Source of the DNA: an uncultured Clostridia bacterium
GTDB lineage: Bacteria; Bacillota; Clostridia; TANB77; CAG-508
DNA length: 53,741 bases
Direction of reading: 5' to 3'
NCBI GenBank assembly: GCA_949482135.1
Contig: CASYFC010000013.1
Span: 1 to 53,741 of the forward strand
Shown: positions 1 through 8,097 of the stretch, piece by piece
How the letters are laid out: each line of letters opens with the position of its first letter
How positions within the stretch are numbered: the first letter of the stretch is position 1
Translations under genes and position numbers: made by a program
The notes under the pieces: generated by a model
Seen by the model: only the letters and a program-made list of their open reading frames with translations
What the model was told of the DNA's origin: nothing
Database searches by the model: none

Positions 1-1
1 A

Positions 2-64
2 TTAAACGTTGCCTTGACAGCAGTTCTGTATAAGAACTGGGTTGATAAGCAACTACATAAATAA
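2..64 (+). CDS. 3' end of an unidentified coding region (partial)
   Basis: The window opens inside an open frame that reads 20 codons to a TAA at 62-64, ending in residues NWVDKQLHK. An intrinsic-terminator-like hairpin follows directly on the same strand, which is what the end of a real gene would look like. I do not recognise the family, and a chance open frame of this length is possible. Confidence 0.4.
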   Translation, partial: LNVALTAVLYKNWVDKQLHK

Positions 65-70
65 AAAAAG

Positions 71-108
71 CTCACATCTGTAACTTTTGCGAGTCAGGTG
101 TGAGTTTT
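71..108 (+). terminator. Hairpin terminator after the partial gene
   Basis: Ten-base arms at 71-80 and 95-104 pair fully (one G-U), are preceded by an A-tract and followed by only four T residues. It is well placed to end transcription of the partial gene at 2-64. The short T run makes it a moderate candidate. Confidence 0.6.
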
Positions 109-395
109 CACAAATAATTCGGCAAAACCACGTTTGTGGATTTGTCATTTCCTATATTTATTATAATCTATTTATAAGTAAAAAGTCAATAAATACGATA
201 AAATTTGTAATTAATGAAATATAAATAAAAGTGATAATTTATATTCATTGCTCAAAAGTATTTAACATTTTTGAGCAGTATTTAATAATGTTATTTTAAC
301 ACGGAAATTTAGCACGGAAAAAATGAAAATACTTGATTTTCCAAGTGTTTTTCACTATTAATCAGTGTAGGGGTCACCAACTTTGATGGAAAAGG
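109..395. other. Intergenic region with two extra hairpins, no gene seen
   Basis: No coding frame is supported here. It holds an imperfect hairpin (arms 121-131 and 136-146, 9 of 11 positions matching), a perfect 9-bp inverted repeat (249-257 and 269-277, no T-tract, so operator-like rather than terminator-like), and two copies of CACGGAAA near 300 and 313. The hairpins at its right end are listed separately. Confidence 0.5.
326..352 (-). terminator. Probable terminator of the ECF sigma operon
   Basis: Arms 326-335 and 342-351 form about ten pairs with one wobble. Read on the minus strand the hairpin is followed by a T-rich stretch, and it lies 45-70 bases beyond the stop codon of the anti-sigma gene. 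It could also act on the plus strand, where four to five T residues follow. Confidence 0.45.
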
Positions 396-417
396 TTAAC
401 CTTTTCCATCTTTTTTT
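385..417 (+). terminator. Perfect hairpin with T-tract, overlapping the stop codon of the minus-strand gene
   Basis: Perfect 11-bp arms (385-395, 400-410) enclose a TTAA loop and are followed on the plus strand by seven T residues. The loop contains the TAA stop codon (396-398) of the minus-strand DUF4179 gene. The T-tract orientation says it stops plus-strand transcription, so it would keep read-through from the left out of the antisense of the sigma operon. Confidence 0.6.
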
Positions 418-1769
418 ATTTTTTGAAGTTCTATTTTATAATGCTCTCCATAATAGTTTATTACAAAAGTTAATTTGTCTGTTGCATCTGATTTTGTCAT
501 GCTGAATGTTTCATAAAAGTCAAATGTAGTATCATTAATAAAATTTCTATTTTGTTTTCTAGCTGGGTTTAAAGTACAATAAAATTTTTCTCCATTAGAA
601 TTTTCTACCCAACTGCCATCTTGATATTCTAACCAATTTACTAAATATTTAGGAAGATTAGAAGAAACTTGTACAGGAGTACTCATTTTTTTGTATTCAA
701 TATACATCTTTTCAAGTTCTTCATCTTCTGAAACAGCTTTTAACTGTTCTTTTGTATTAAAATTGTATGTTGCTCCAGGTAGATTAATTATTGGATCAAG
801 AAGTTCTTCTGGTATTTCAGGTCGTGGTGTGTTATTAAGTGTAATTCCTATTTCAAATCCTGTATCAGAAACTTTGGCTGTATATATATCAAAGTTCTCG
901 TTTTCACAACTAATTACTTTATAATGTTCTGATGAACGATTATACATTTTTTCTGGTATATCTAATTCTATATTCCAATTTCCTATAGTAGTATAAATAA
1001 TTCTATCTTCATTTCTACCAGTTTCACTTGGTTTTTCGATTCTTATTTTATTAAAATCAAATCTTAATTTTTTGGATTTTGGAAATTCTGTTGCAGTATA
1101 CATATTATACTTATTAGAAATAGTACATTTTCCTTCAAAACTATTTGCATAGTTTAGATAATTATTTAATCCATTGTTCATATAATGTTCATTAAATTCA
1201 TGATATTTATAATTTAAATTATGTTCGTTACAAAATTCATTAAATCTATTCTCATCACAATCAGTATAAATAATATTATTATTTTCATCAGTTATAATCA
1301 AATCTGGAAATGTTACTCTTACATTATTTGCTATACTTACCTCTATATAGTCTGAAATTGTATCATCCATTTTTATTGAAAAATCGACAGATAAATTATA
1401 ATCATCCATTAAAAAGTCGTCTATTTTTATTTCACTATTTATATTATCAAGTATAGTTCCATCATCATCTATCTGGCTAATATTTTCTTCTATTTCTTCT
1501 GAAGGTAAGTAGTCCATTTCTGGATTTTCTATATACCCATTTTCGACTGCTATGTCAATACCAGCACCTAAACCAAAAGTATTTTTTATAAATTTTTCAA
1601 TATCTTTAGCAAATACAACACCTGTTGATAAAGTTAAAAGAGCACATGCAGCAATAACTGGTTTTTTATTAAAGTGTAACTTCTTAATATCACTTTGTTC
1701 CTCCTTATTAATTTCAAGCATAGCTATTTTAAACTTAATTCTATTTAATAAATCATCATTCATATCCAT
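396..1769 (-). CDS. DUF4179-type membrane protein, probable anti-sigma factor
   Basis: 457 residues. A short N-terminal part (about 1-35) would be cytoplasmic, one membrane segment follows (about 36-55, AACALLTLSTGVVFA), and the remaining 400 residues would lie outside the cell. The stretch GLGAGIDIAVENGY after the membrane segment is the kind seen at the start of DUF4179 domains. It starts 14 bases after the upstream ECF sigma gene, with an AGGAGGT site in front of its ATG, so the two are translated from one message. By analogy with other ECF/DUF4179 pairs the cytoplasmic tail would hold the sigma factor and the outside domain would sense a signal. The sensor ligand is unknown. DUF4179 assignment is from recollection of family features, not a search. 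Confidence 0.65.
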   Translation of the reverse strand: MDMNDDLLNRIKFKIAMLEINKEEQSDIKKLHFNKKPVIAACALLTLSTGVVFAKDIEKFIKNTFGLGAGIDIAVENGYIENPEMDYLPSEEIEENISQIDDDGTILDNINSEIKIDDFLMDDYNLSVDFSIKMDDTISDYIEVSIANNVRVTFPDLIITDENNNIIYTDCDENRFNEFCNEHNLNYKYHEFNEHYMNNGLNNYLNYANSFEGKCTISNKYNMYTATEFPKSKKLRFDFNKIRIEKPSETGRNEDRIIYTTIGNWNIELDIPEKMYNRSSEHYKVISCENENFDIYTAKVSDTGFEIGITLNNTPRPEIPEELLDPIINLPGATYNFNTKEQLKAVSEDEELEKMYIEYKKMSTPVQVSSNLPKYLVNWLEYQDGSWVENSNGEKFYCTLNPARKQNRNFINDTTFDFYETFSMTKSDATDKLTFVINYYGEHYKIELQKIKKDGKG

Positions 1770-1783
1770 AATACTTAAACCTC

Positions 1784-2308
1784 CTAAATAAAATATTTTT
1801 TTAACCTTTTTCTAATTCTAAACAATTTGGTTTTTACATTACTTTCTGATATATTAAGTTCTTTAGCTATTTCTTTTATTGATTTAGATGAATAATAATA
1901 TAAATTAATAATTTCAAATTCCAATGGTTTTAAACAAGTATAACTGATTTTTAATCTATTTATTTTTTCAATTTCATTTGAAAAAAGTTCGATATTGTCA
2001 TAATAAGCGAGGGTATTTTCATAGTCAGAAATATCACAAGTAAATTTGTTTTTTCTTATTTTTTCTCTTACTAAATTTCTAGCTATTGAAGCAAGATAAG
2101 ATTCTAAATAAATAATTTCTTTATCTTGATTTTCCCAAAGGATTACAAAAGTATCTTCAAGAATCTCTTCTTTATCTTCTTTTCTCAAATAACCATTTGC
2201 AGAATTATTAATTACAGTTTTTACATAAGGAGTAAAATCCTTTACTACTCTAGCTAAATCAAGTTTTTTGTTAATAATATAATCATCTATTCTGTTTACT
2301 TTATTCAT
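1784..2308 (-). CDS. ECF-type RNA polymerase sigma factor
   Basis: 174 residues from the ATG at 2308, which has an AAAGGAG site at proper spacing; an in-frame ATG 18 bases upstream lacks one. Region 2 is at about 30-90 (TFVILWENQDKEIIYLESYL, then ARNLVREKIRK) and region 4 at about 115-174, ending in a helix-turn-helix with ISESNVKTKLFRIRKRLK. Length and two-domain layout are those of ECF sigma factors. It is followed at once by the membrane anti-sigma candidate. A promoter with ECF-like elements lies upstream, so autoregulation is likely. Subfamily and signal cannot be told from sequence. Confidence 0.85.
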   Translation of the reverse strand: MNKVNRIDDYIINKKLDLARVVKDFTPYVKTVINNSANGYLRKEDKEEILEDTFVILWENQDKEIIYLESYLASIARNLVREKIRKNKFTCDISDYENTLAYYDNIELFSNEIEKINRLKISYTCLKPLEFEIINLYYYSSKSIKEIAKELNISESNVKTKLFRIRKRLKKYFI

Positions 2309-2340
2309 GAATAACTCCTTTAACAAGATATCTTGCTATA

Positions 2341-2369
2341 TAGTTGCATTTACTGAAAAAAAGTTACAC
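2341..2369 (-). promoter_or_regulatory. Candidate autoregulated ECF promoter
   Basis: On the minus strand GTGTAAC (2363-2369) and CAACTA (2341-2346) are spaced as an ECF -35/-10 pair, 32 bases or more upstream of the sigma gene start. The -35 resembles the AAC-containing -35 elements of ECF promoters. A perfect 12-bp palindrome (2324-2335) lies between promoter and ribosome binding site. Assignment is by inspection. Confidence 0.4.
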
Positions 2370-2569
2370 TTTTTTATAAATATTATAAAAAACTAATAAA
2401 GCATTAGCAATATATTTTTTGTAACCAATTCGATAATATAATATTTAGATAAGATTTTAATAAAGATTGGATTTAATATAAGTTGTATTAGCGTAAAATA
2501 TATAATAGCAATTGATTGATATTTAATTTTATGTTAAAATTTCTAAAAGACAAATTTATAGGAGAGAAA

Positions 2570-3649
2570 ATGTATAATATAGGAATTGTAGGAATAGGTT
2601 TTTTGGGAGGTTCTTTGATAAAATCATTATCAAAATCTGATAAAATAGGAAAAATAATAGCAAGTGATAAAAATATTGAAAGCTTAAAAAAAGCTTATGA
2701 AGATGGAGTTGTAGATGAATACACATTACAAATTAATGAAAAATTTAAAGATTGTGATGTAATATTTATTTGTACACCAGTAAGTTTTATATCTTATTAT
2801 GTTAAAGAACTAGAAAAATACGTAAAAGAAGAATGCATAATAACAGATACTGGAAGCACTAAAAAAACAATTATTAATGAAACTAAAAATAGTAGTGTAG
2901 AGTTTATTGGTGGACATCCAATGATTGGTTCTGAAAGGTCAGGGTATGAAACATCTAAAGATTTTCTTTTTGAAAATTCTTATTATATAATAACTAAAAG
3001 TGAAAAAAATAGTGATAAATCAATAAATATATTAAAAGAACTAGTTATGGAAATTGGTGCAATTCCAATAATTATTGATGAAGAAAAACATGATTATATA
3101 ACATCTTGTATAAGTCATGTGCCACACATAGTAGCATCTTCTTTAGTAAGATTAGTAAAAAATTCAGATGATGAGAATGAAACTATGAAAACATTAGCAG
3201 CAGGTGGTTTTAAAGATATTACTAGAATAGCTTCATCAGATCCTATTATGTGGGAAAACATTTGTAGTGAAAATAAAGATGAAATTCTAAAGAATTTAGA
3301 TAAATTAATTATGATTCTGCAAGAATTTAAATCTAATATAACAAATAAAGAAGAAACATTTAATTTTTTTGAAACTTCAAAACTATATCGAGATAGTTTT
3401 ATTAATAAAAAAATTAATGGAAATACTATGCCAGAATTAGATATTAGTGTAAAAGACGAAAATGGTGCTATTGCAAAAGTAACAACAATTTTAAGTAATA
3501 ATGGTATTGGAATTAAAAATATAGAAGTAATAAACAATAGAGAAAATAATTTTGGAGCATTAAAAATAATTGTAAGAGATTATGAAAAAAGAGATAAAGG
3601 ATATGAAATACTTAAAAATTTGGAATATGATGTTAAGAAAATAAATTAA
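2570..3649 (+). CDS. tyrA: Prephenate dehydrogenase with C-terminal ACT domain
   Basis: 359 residues. It oxidises prephenate to 4-hydroxyphenylpyruvate with NAD, for tyrosine synthesis. The N-terminal Rossmann motif GIVGIGFLGGS is at about 5-15, TDTGSTK and GGHPMIGSERSGYE follow (the histidine region of the active site), and an ACT domain at about 285-359 should bind tyrosine for feedback control. I chose the ATG at 2570 because it has the GGAGAG site at 2561-2566 and puts the glycine motif at the N terminus as usual; a frame extension to 2516 has no ribosome site. No other aromatic pathway gene is adjacent. Confidence 0.9.
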   Translation: MYNIGIVGIGFLGGSLIKSLSKSDKIGKIIASDKNIESLKKAYEDGVVDEYTLQINEKFKDCDVIFICTPVSFISYYVKELEKYVKEECIITDTGSTKKTIINETKNSSVEFIGGHPMIGSERSGYETSKDFLFENSYYIITKSEKNSDKSINILKELVMEIGAIPIIIDEEKHDYITSCISHVPHIVASSLVRLVKNSDDENETMKTLAAGGFKDITRIASSDPIMWENICSENKDEILKNLDKLIMILQEFKSNITNKEETFNFFETSKLYRDSFINKKINGNTMPELDISVKDENGAIAKVTTILSNNGIGIKNIEVINNRENNFGALKIIVRDYEKRDKGYEILKNLEYDVKKIN

Positions 3650-3666
3650 TTATATAGGGGGAAAAA

Positions 3667-4290
3667 ATGGAAATTTTATATGGTACAGGAAATCTTGCAA
3701 AATTAGATGCAATGAAGAAAATAATAAAATCTCATGGATTTAATGCAGAGTTATATACATTAAAAGATATTGGATTTGATAAAGATATAATTGAAGATGG
3801 AAAAACTTTTGAAGAAAATTCTGAAATAAAGGCAAGAGAAATACAAAAGTTTTTCATTGAAAATAATATAGTAGATAAAATAATAATTACAGATGATGCA
3901 GGTTTATGTGTAGATAAATTAAATGGAGAACCTGGAATATATACAGCAAGATATGCAGGGGAACATCCAACTCAAATAGAAAATATAAATAAGCTTTTAG
4001 ATAATTTGAAACCATATCCAAATATGGAAGATAGAACATGCAAATTTGTTTGTGTTTTAACTGCGTTATTACCAAATGGAGAAAAAATTGTATCAAGAGG
4101 AGAATGTAAGGGCACAATTGCATTAGAGCATGGTAAACTTGGAGGTTTAACTTATGGACCAATATTTATTCCAGATGGGTTTGACAAACCGATGGGGGAT
4201 ATGGCAGAAGAAGAGTATATTTCAGTACATAATCATAGAGATTTAGCAATGAATGAGCTTATAGAAAAATTTAAAGAATTAGGATATTAA
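3667..4290 (+). CDS. rdgB: RdgB/HAM1-type non-canonical purine NTP pyrophosphatase
   Basis: 207 residues, the usual length. The enzyme hydrolyses dITP, XTP and related nucleotides to monophosphates, cleaning the nucleotide pool. Visible motifs: TGNLAK at 6-11 (the TGN..K substrate loop), DDAGLCVD near 77-84, GEPGIYTARYAGE near 88-100, and HNHRDLAMNEL near the end where the family has S-H-R. It follows tyrA by 17 bases with a GGGGGA site and is ended by a terminator, so it is the last gene of this unit. Co-transcription with tyrA is likely but the two are not functionally linked. Confidence 0.85.
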   Translation: MEILYGTGNLAKLDAMKKIIKSHGFNAELYTLKDIGFDKDIIEDGKTFEENSEIKAREIQKFFIENNIVDKIIITDDAGLCVDKLNGEPGIYTARYAGEHPTQIENINKLLDNLKPYPNMEDRTCKFVCVLTALLPNGEKIVSRGECKGTIALEHGKLGGLTYGPIFIPDGFDKPMGDMAEEEYISVHNHRDLAMNELIEKFKELGY

Positions 4291-4297
4291 AACTTGG

Positions 4298-4324
4298 GAA
4301 GTCTTTTTTAGACTTCTTTTTTTT
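4298..4324 (+). terminator. Terminator after rdgB
   Basis: Arms 4298-4304 and 4310-4316 (7 bp) followed by eight T residues. It separates the tyrA-rdgB unit from the SOS-type promoter of recN. Confidence 0.8.
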
Positions 4325-4376
4325 CTCTTTTTCGGCTTATATATTGTCTACTATTGTTCTAATTTTTTCAAAAAAA

Positions 4377-4388
4377 CGAACAAATGTA
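4377..4388 (+). promoter_or_regulatory. LexA (SOS) box 1 of recN
   Basis: CGAACAAATGTA matches the left half CGAAC exactly and the right half GTTYG partly of the Gram-positive LexA site CGAACNNNNGTTYG. It lies immediately upstream of the recN -35 element and repeats the sequence of box 2. Confidence 0.6.
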
Positions 4389-4416
4389 TTGACAAATTTT
4401 TGAAAAAGAATATAAT
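4389..4416 (+). promoter_or_regulatory. recN promoter
   Basis: TTGACA (4389-4394), 16-base spacer, TATAAT (4411-4416): a consensus vegetative promoter. It sits between two copies of the LexA-like site, as expected for a gene kept off until DNA damage. Confidence 0.8.
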
Positions 4417-4431
4417 AGTTATATCAACAAA

Positions 4432-4445
4432 CGAACAAATGTTTA
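4432..4445 (+). promoter_or_regulatory. LexA (SOS) box 2 of recN
   Basis: CGAACAAATGTTTA agrees with CGAACNNNNGTTYG except the last G. It covers about +10 to +23 relative to the inferred start point, where a bound repressor would block polymerase. Confidence 0.7.
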
Positions 4446-4458
4446 AGAGGTGATTTTT

Positions 4459-6090
4459 ATGATTAATACTTTGCATATAAAAAATATAGGAATAATAGAT
4501 GATATTACTATTAATTTAAATGAAGGTTTTAATGTACTTACAGGAGAAACAGGAGCAGGTAAAACTTTAATAATAGGTTCTTTACAAATCTTAGCTGGAG
4601 GAAGATTTTCTAAAGAAATGATAAGAAATGGGGAAAGCGTTTCTTATGTAGAAATGGATGCTTTTTTACCAAATCAAGGCTATGAAAATGATACTGTAAT
4701 TGTATCTAGAGAAATAAATATTAAAGGAAAAAATACTTGTAAAATTAATGGAAGATTAGTTACAGTTAATGAATTAAAATATTTTATGAATAATATCATA
4801 GATATACATGGCCAAAATGATAATCAATCTATTTTAGATATTAGTACACACATAGAATTATTAGATGAATATGCAATAAGTGAAATAAAAGATATAAAAA
4901 ATAATTATTATCTTTTATATCAAGAATATCTAAATATAAAAGATGAAATTTCGAAAAATTATGGAGATGATAAAGAAAAACAAAGAAAATTAGATTTATT
5001 AAATTATCAGGTAAATGAAATAGAAAATGCAAATTTAAAAGTTGGAGAAGAAGAAGAGCTAGAAGAAAGAAGAACAATAATAATGTCTTCAGAAAAAATT
5101 TCAATTAATTTATCAGATGCTGAAAGAAATTTAAATGAGATAGCGATAGATAGTATAAATACAGCAATAAAGGATTTAGAAAAAATAGAAAAATATAATG
5201 AAGAATATTCTAAAATTTTAAATAGTTTAAAAAATAGTTATTACGAAATTCAGGAATCGGCTAGAGATATTAGCTATATGAATTCAGATATGTATTTTGA
5301 TGAAAACGAGCAAAATGAAATTGAAGAAAGACTTAATATAATAAAATCATTAAAAAGAAAATATGGAAATAATGTAAAAGAAATTTTAGATTATAAAGAA
5401 AAAGTAAATAAAGAAATTTTCGATATACAAAATTTAGAAGATTATATAAATAATTTAAAGAAAAAATTAAAAAATTTGGAAGAAGAAATGTGTATTTTGT
5501 CACAGCAATTAAATGAAATTAGAAATAAATATGCTCAAGATTTATCTATAAAAATTAACAAAGAATTTGAAGAATTAGAAATGAAAAACGCTAAATTTTC
5601 TGTAAAAATAGAATTTTCAAATGAAAATAAATTTAATAGATATGGATTAGATAAAGTAGAATTTCAAATAACAACTAATGTGGGAGAAGATGCAAAATCT
5701 TTGGCTAAAGTTGCATCTGGTGGAGAGATGTCTAGATTTATGCTTGCAATAAAAGGAGTATTAGCTGAAGTAGATAAAATACCAGTTATTATTTTTGATG
5801 AAATAGATACGGGTATAAGTGGGGTAGCTGCAAATGCTACTGGAGAAAAAATTAAGAAGATTTCTAAAAATCATCAAGTTATATGTGTTACTCATTTAGC
5901 TAGTATAGCTGCAAAAGGAGATTATAATTATTATGTTTGTAAAGAAATAGTAGAAGGAAAAACTAAAACTAAAGTAAAACAACTAACAGAAACTGAAATA
6001 TTAGAAGAGATTGCAAGAATTTCTAGTGGAAACGTTACACCAATATCATTAAAACACGCCAAGGAATTAAGAAAAAGAAAAATTGCATAA
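4459..6090 (+). CDS. recN: DNA repair protein RecN (SMC-like ATPase)
   Basis: 543 residues, near the family's usual 550-570. RecN is an SMC-like ATPase that acts early at double-strand breaks. Walker A GETGAGKT is at about 29-36, then a long coiled coil rich in E/K/I (about 150-370), then the ABC signature VASGGEMSR near 417 and Walker B VIIFDEIDTGISG near 443. The ATG at 4459 is preferred over an in-frame GTG at 4450 because the AGAGGTG site overlaps the latter. Two LexA-type boxes around the promoter place it in the SOS regulon, as in other bacteria. Confidence 0.95.
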   Translation: MINTLHIKNIGIIDDITINLNEGFNVLTGETGAGKTLIIGSLQILAGGRFSKEMIRNGESVSYVEMDAFLPNQGYENDTVIVSREINIKGKNTCKINGRLVTVNELKYFMNNIIDIHGQNDNQSILDISTHIELLDEYAISEIKDIKNNYYLLYQEYLNIKDEISKNYGDDKEKQRKLDLLNYQVNEIENANLKVGEEEELEERRTIIMSSEKISINLSDAERNLNEIAIDSINTAIKDLEKIEKYNEEYSKILNSLKNSYYEIQESARDISYMNSDMYFDENEQNEIEERLNIIKSLKRKYGNNVKEILDYKEKVNKEIFDIQNLEDYINNLKKKLKNLEEEMCILSQQLNEIRNKYAQDLSIKINKEFEELEMKNAKFSVKIEFSNENKFNRYGLDKVEFQITTNVGEDAKSLAKVASGGEMSRFMLAIKGVLAEVDKIPVIIFDEIDTGISGVAANATGEKIKKISKNHQVICVTHLASIAAKGDYNYYVCKEIVEGKTKTKVKQLTETEILEEIARISSGNVTPISLKHAKELRKRKIA

Positions 6091-6203
6091 AATAATTATT
6101 AACTAAAAATAAATTCATTGCCTAATTTTACTGGGTCAGGCACTAAATAAAATAATCATCATATAATAAATTATATTCAAATTAAAAATTTGGAGGTAAT
6201 TAG

Positions 6204-6902
6204 ATGGTTATTTTTTCTTTATCAAATATATTGATGTTATCACAGATTATATTTGGTGTTGGATACATACAAAGCGGAAATTTATTTCCAGAACCTTTAA
6301 CTCAAGATGAAGAAAAAATGTATTTAGAAAGAATGAAAAATGGTGATGAAGAAGCTAGGAATATATTAATTGAAAGAAATTTAAGATTAGTTGCTCATAT
6401 TTCAAAAAAATATTCTTCAAGTAATGTAGATCAAGATGATTTAATTTCAATAGGAAGTATTGGACTAATAAAAGGTATAAATAGTTTTAATATGGATAAA
6501 AGTTTTAAACTTGCTACATATATAGCTAAATGTATAGAAAATGAAATTCTTATGTACTTAAGAAGCAATAAAAAAAGAGCTTATGATGTATATTTAAATG
6601 AACCGATAGGAAAAGATAAAGATGATAATGAAGTAACTTTACAAGAAGTTTTAGAGAATGATGATAGGAATATTGAAGATATAGTAGACTTAAAGTTTAA
6701 AATAAAAAAATTATACGAAAAAATGAAAAAAACGCTAAAAGAAAGAGAAAAGGTAATTATAGAATTAAGGTTTGGACTTGATGGACGTAAGCCTAAAACA
6801 CAAAAAGAAATTGCTAATATGATGAATATAAGTCGTTCTTATGTTTCAAGAATTGAAACTAAAGCGATTGGAAAATTATCAAAAGAATTAAGTCAAGAAT
6901 AA
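6204..6902 (+). CDS. sigK: Sporulation sigma factor SigK (pro-sigma-K), uninterrupted
   Basis: 232 residues. Directs the last mother-cell stage of sporulation (cortex, coat). The protein begins with a hydrophobic stretch of about 20 residues (VIFSLSNILMLSQIIFGVGYI), matching the pro-sequence that tethers SigK to membrane until it is cut, followed by LTQDEEKMYLERMKNGDEEARNILIE and NLRLVAHISKKY of region 2, and a region 4 helix-turn-helix with KEIANMMNISRSYVSRIE. SigK is favoured over SigE by the short pro-region and by length. The reading frame is intact: there is no skin-type element here, unlike B. subtilis or C. difficile. Upstream gap 6091-6203 holds no gene. Confidence 0.9.
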   Translation: MVIFSLSNILMLSQIIFGVGYIQSGNLFPEPLTQDEEKMYLERMKNGDEEARNILIERNLRLVAHISKKYSSSNVDQDDLISIGSIGLIKGINSFNMDKSFKLATYIAKCIENEILMYLRSNKKRAYDVYLNEPIGKDKDDNEVTLQEVLENDDRNIEDIVDLKFKIKKLYEKMKKTLKEREKVIIELRFGLDGRKPKTQKEIANMMNISRSYVSRIETKAIGKLSKELSQE

Positions 6903-6951
6903 TATAAAAACTAAAGTGAATGACATCCTTAGTGTGAAGGAAACATAATAT

Positions 6952-6980
6952 TTGATTAATAAGCCTAAAAATGGTATAAT
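6952..6980 (+). promoter_or_regulatory. Promoter of the ComEC-like hydrolase gene
   Basis: TTGATT (6952-6957), 17-base spacer, TATAAT (6975-6980), 46 bases before the start codon. Confidence 0.7.
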
Positions 6981-7025
6981 TAAATAGTACTCATGTTGTT
7001 GATTCTATAGAAAGGATGGTTTGTC

Positions 7026-8036
7026 ATGAAAAAAGTTTTTAAGACAACAAACATTTGTCGGTATTTGACAAATTTAATTCGTACACTTCTTCTTATTTGT
7101 GTTGTTATTGTAATTGTTGCCACTGCTAGAATTTATTACATCAATAATCAAGAAATAACCAATCCTCAGTTTACTGATGGAGATCTTGAGATTGTTATGA
7201 TTGATGTAAAGAACGGAGATTGTTTTTTATTACTCCAAAATGATAAAGCTATGTTAGTGGACACTGGTTACTTTACAACATATTTTAATGTACAAAGTAT
7301 ACTTGAGGAAAAAAATGTACAAAAAATTGATTATGCAATAATCACTCATTCACATCGAGATCATGCTGGTGGAATTTTTGGACTTCTTTTGAATTATCAG
7401 GTTGGTAAATTATATTTAACAGAAAAGATGGATGACTTGGATATGCATTTTACAGAAATGCTATTTTATATTCCTGAAATTTCTATGATAAAATATACTA
7501 ACCTGTTTGCTCATAATATTGTGGATGTTATAGTTGGTGAAGAAGATTTTGATTTCCAATTTTCAGATTCTGAAGTACAATTTTTAGGACCAATAAGCAG
7601 TAACTATAGTAGACTAAACAATTATTCATTGGTTTTTAAAGTGGTATATAAGGAAAACAGCATTCTTTTCACAGGAGATATGGAAATTGTTAACGAAGAA
7701 GAACTTCTTAATTCTAATGTTAATTTGTCTGCTGATATTCTAAAGATTCCACATCATGGAAGTAGAACTTCAACAAGTGAAGCATTTTTAGATGCGGTAA
7801 ATCCTAGATATGCGATACTTTCTTCTCATAATGGAAAACATAATAAGTATGGACATCCAGTAAAACGAGTCGTAGAAGAACTAGAAAAGAGAGAAATAAT
7901 TTTGTATCGAACTGATGAACTTGGAACAGTAGAACTCAAGTTTAATGGAAAGAGTATTGATTTTGTACAAAATCCTGGAGATTATAAAACAGGTATGCAA
8001 GTTTTAAAAGAGAAAAGAAGTGATAATCGAATGTAA
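7026..8036 (+). CDS. Membrane-anchored metallo-beta-lactamase-fold hydrolase, ComEC/Rec2-like
   Basis: 336 residues. One N-terminal membrane segment (about 18-38, LIRTLLLICVVIVIVATARI) places the rest outside the cell. The domain opens with VMIDVKNGDCFLLL and carries HSHRDHAGG at about 109-117, FTGDME near 217 and KIPHHGSRTS near 240, the metal and active-site pattern of the ComEC-associated beta-lactamase domain. Such stand-alone domains are proposed to be extracellular nucleases or phosphodiesterases; the substrate is not known. It lacks the ComEC channel domain. Codon use is slightly less A/T-rich than that of recN or sigK. It stands alone between its own promoter and a strong terminator, and converges on the next gene. 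Confidence 0.8.
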   Translation: MKKVFKTTNICRYLTNLIRTLLLICVVIVIVATARIYYINNQEITNPQFTDGDLEIVMIDVKNGDCFLLLQNDKAMLVDTGYFTTYFNVQSILEEKNVQKIDYAIITHSHRDHAGGIFGLLLNYQVGKLYLTEKMDDLDMHFTEMLFYIPEISMIKYTNLFAHNIVDVIVGEEDFDFQFSDSEVQFLGPISSNYSRLNNYSLVFKVVYKENSILFTGDMEIVNEEELLNSNVNLSADILKIPHHGSRTSTSEAFLDAVNPRYAILSSHNGKHNKYGHPVKRVVEELEKREIILYRTDELGTVELKFNGKSIDFVQNPGDYKTGMQVLKEKRSDNRM

Positions 8037-8037
8037 C

Positions 8038-8074
8038 AAAAAGGAGGTGACTGCAGTAGCAGCACCTCCTTTTT
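8038..8074. terminator. Bidirectional terminator between convergent genes
   Basis: Perfect 12-bp arms (8038-8049, 8063-8074) with A and T tracts at either side, so it works on both strands. It contains an AGGAGGTG sequence that is part of the stem and not a ribosome site. Confidence 0.85.
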
Positions 8075-8097
8075 GTGCAGTATTTTAATGTATTATT

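Noticed and set aside
2516-2569. N-terminal extension of tyrA
   Set aside because: There is no ribosome binding site before 2516, while the ATG at 2570 has GGAGAG and puts the Rossmann motif at the N terminus.
6119-6142. Hairpin TGCCT...AGGCA between recN and sigK
   Set aside because: Only five pairs, 14-base loop and no T-tract; too weak to call a terminator or a site.
6204-6902. Interrupted sigK with a skin-like element
   Set aside because: The frame is complete from region 1 to region 4 and no recombinase gene is near.
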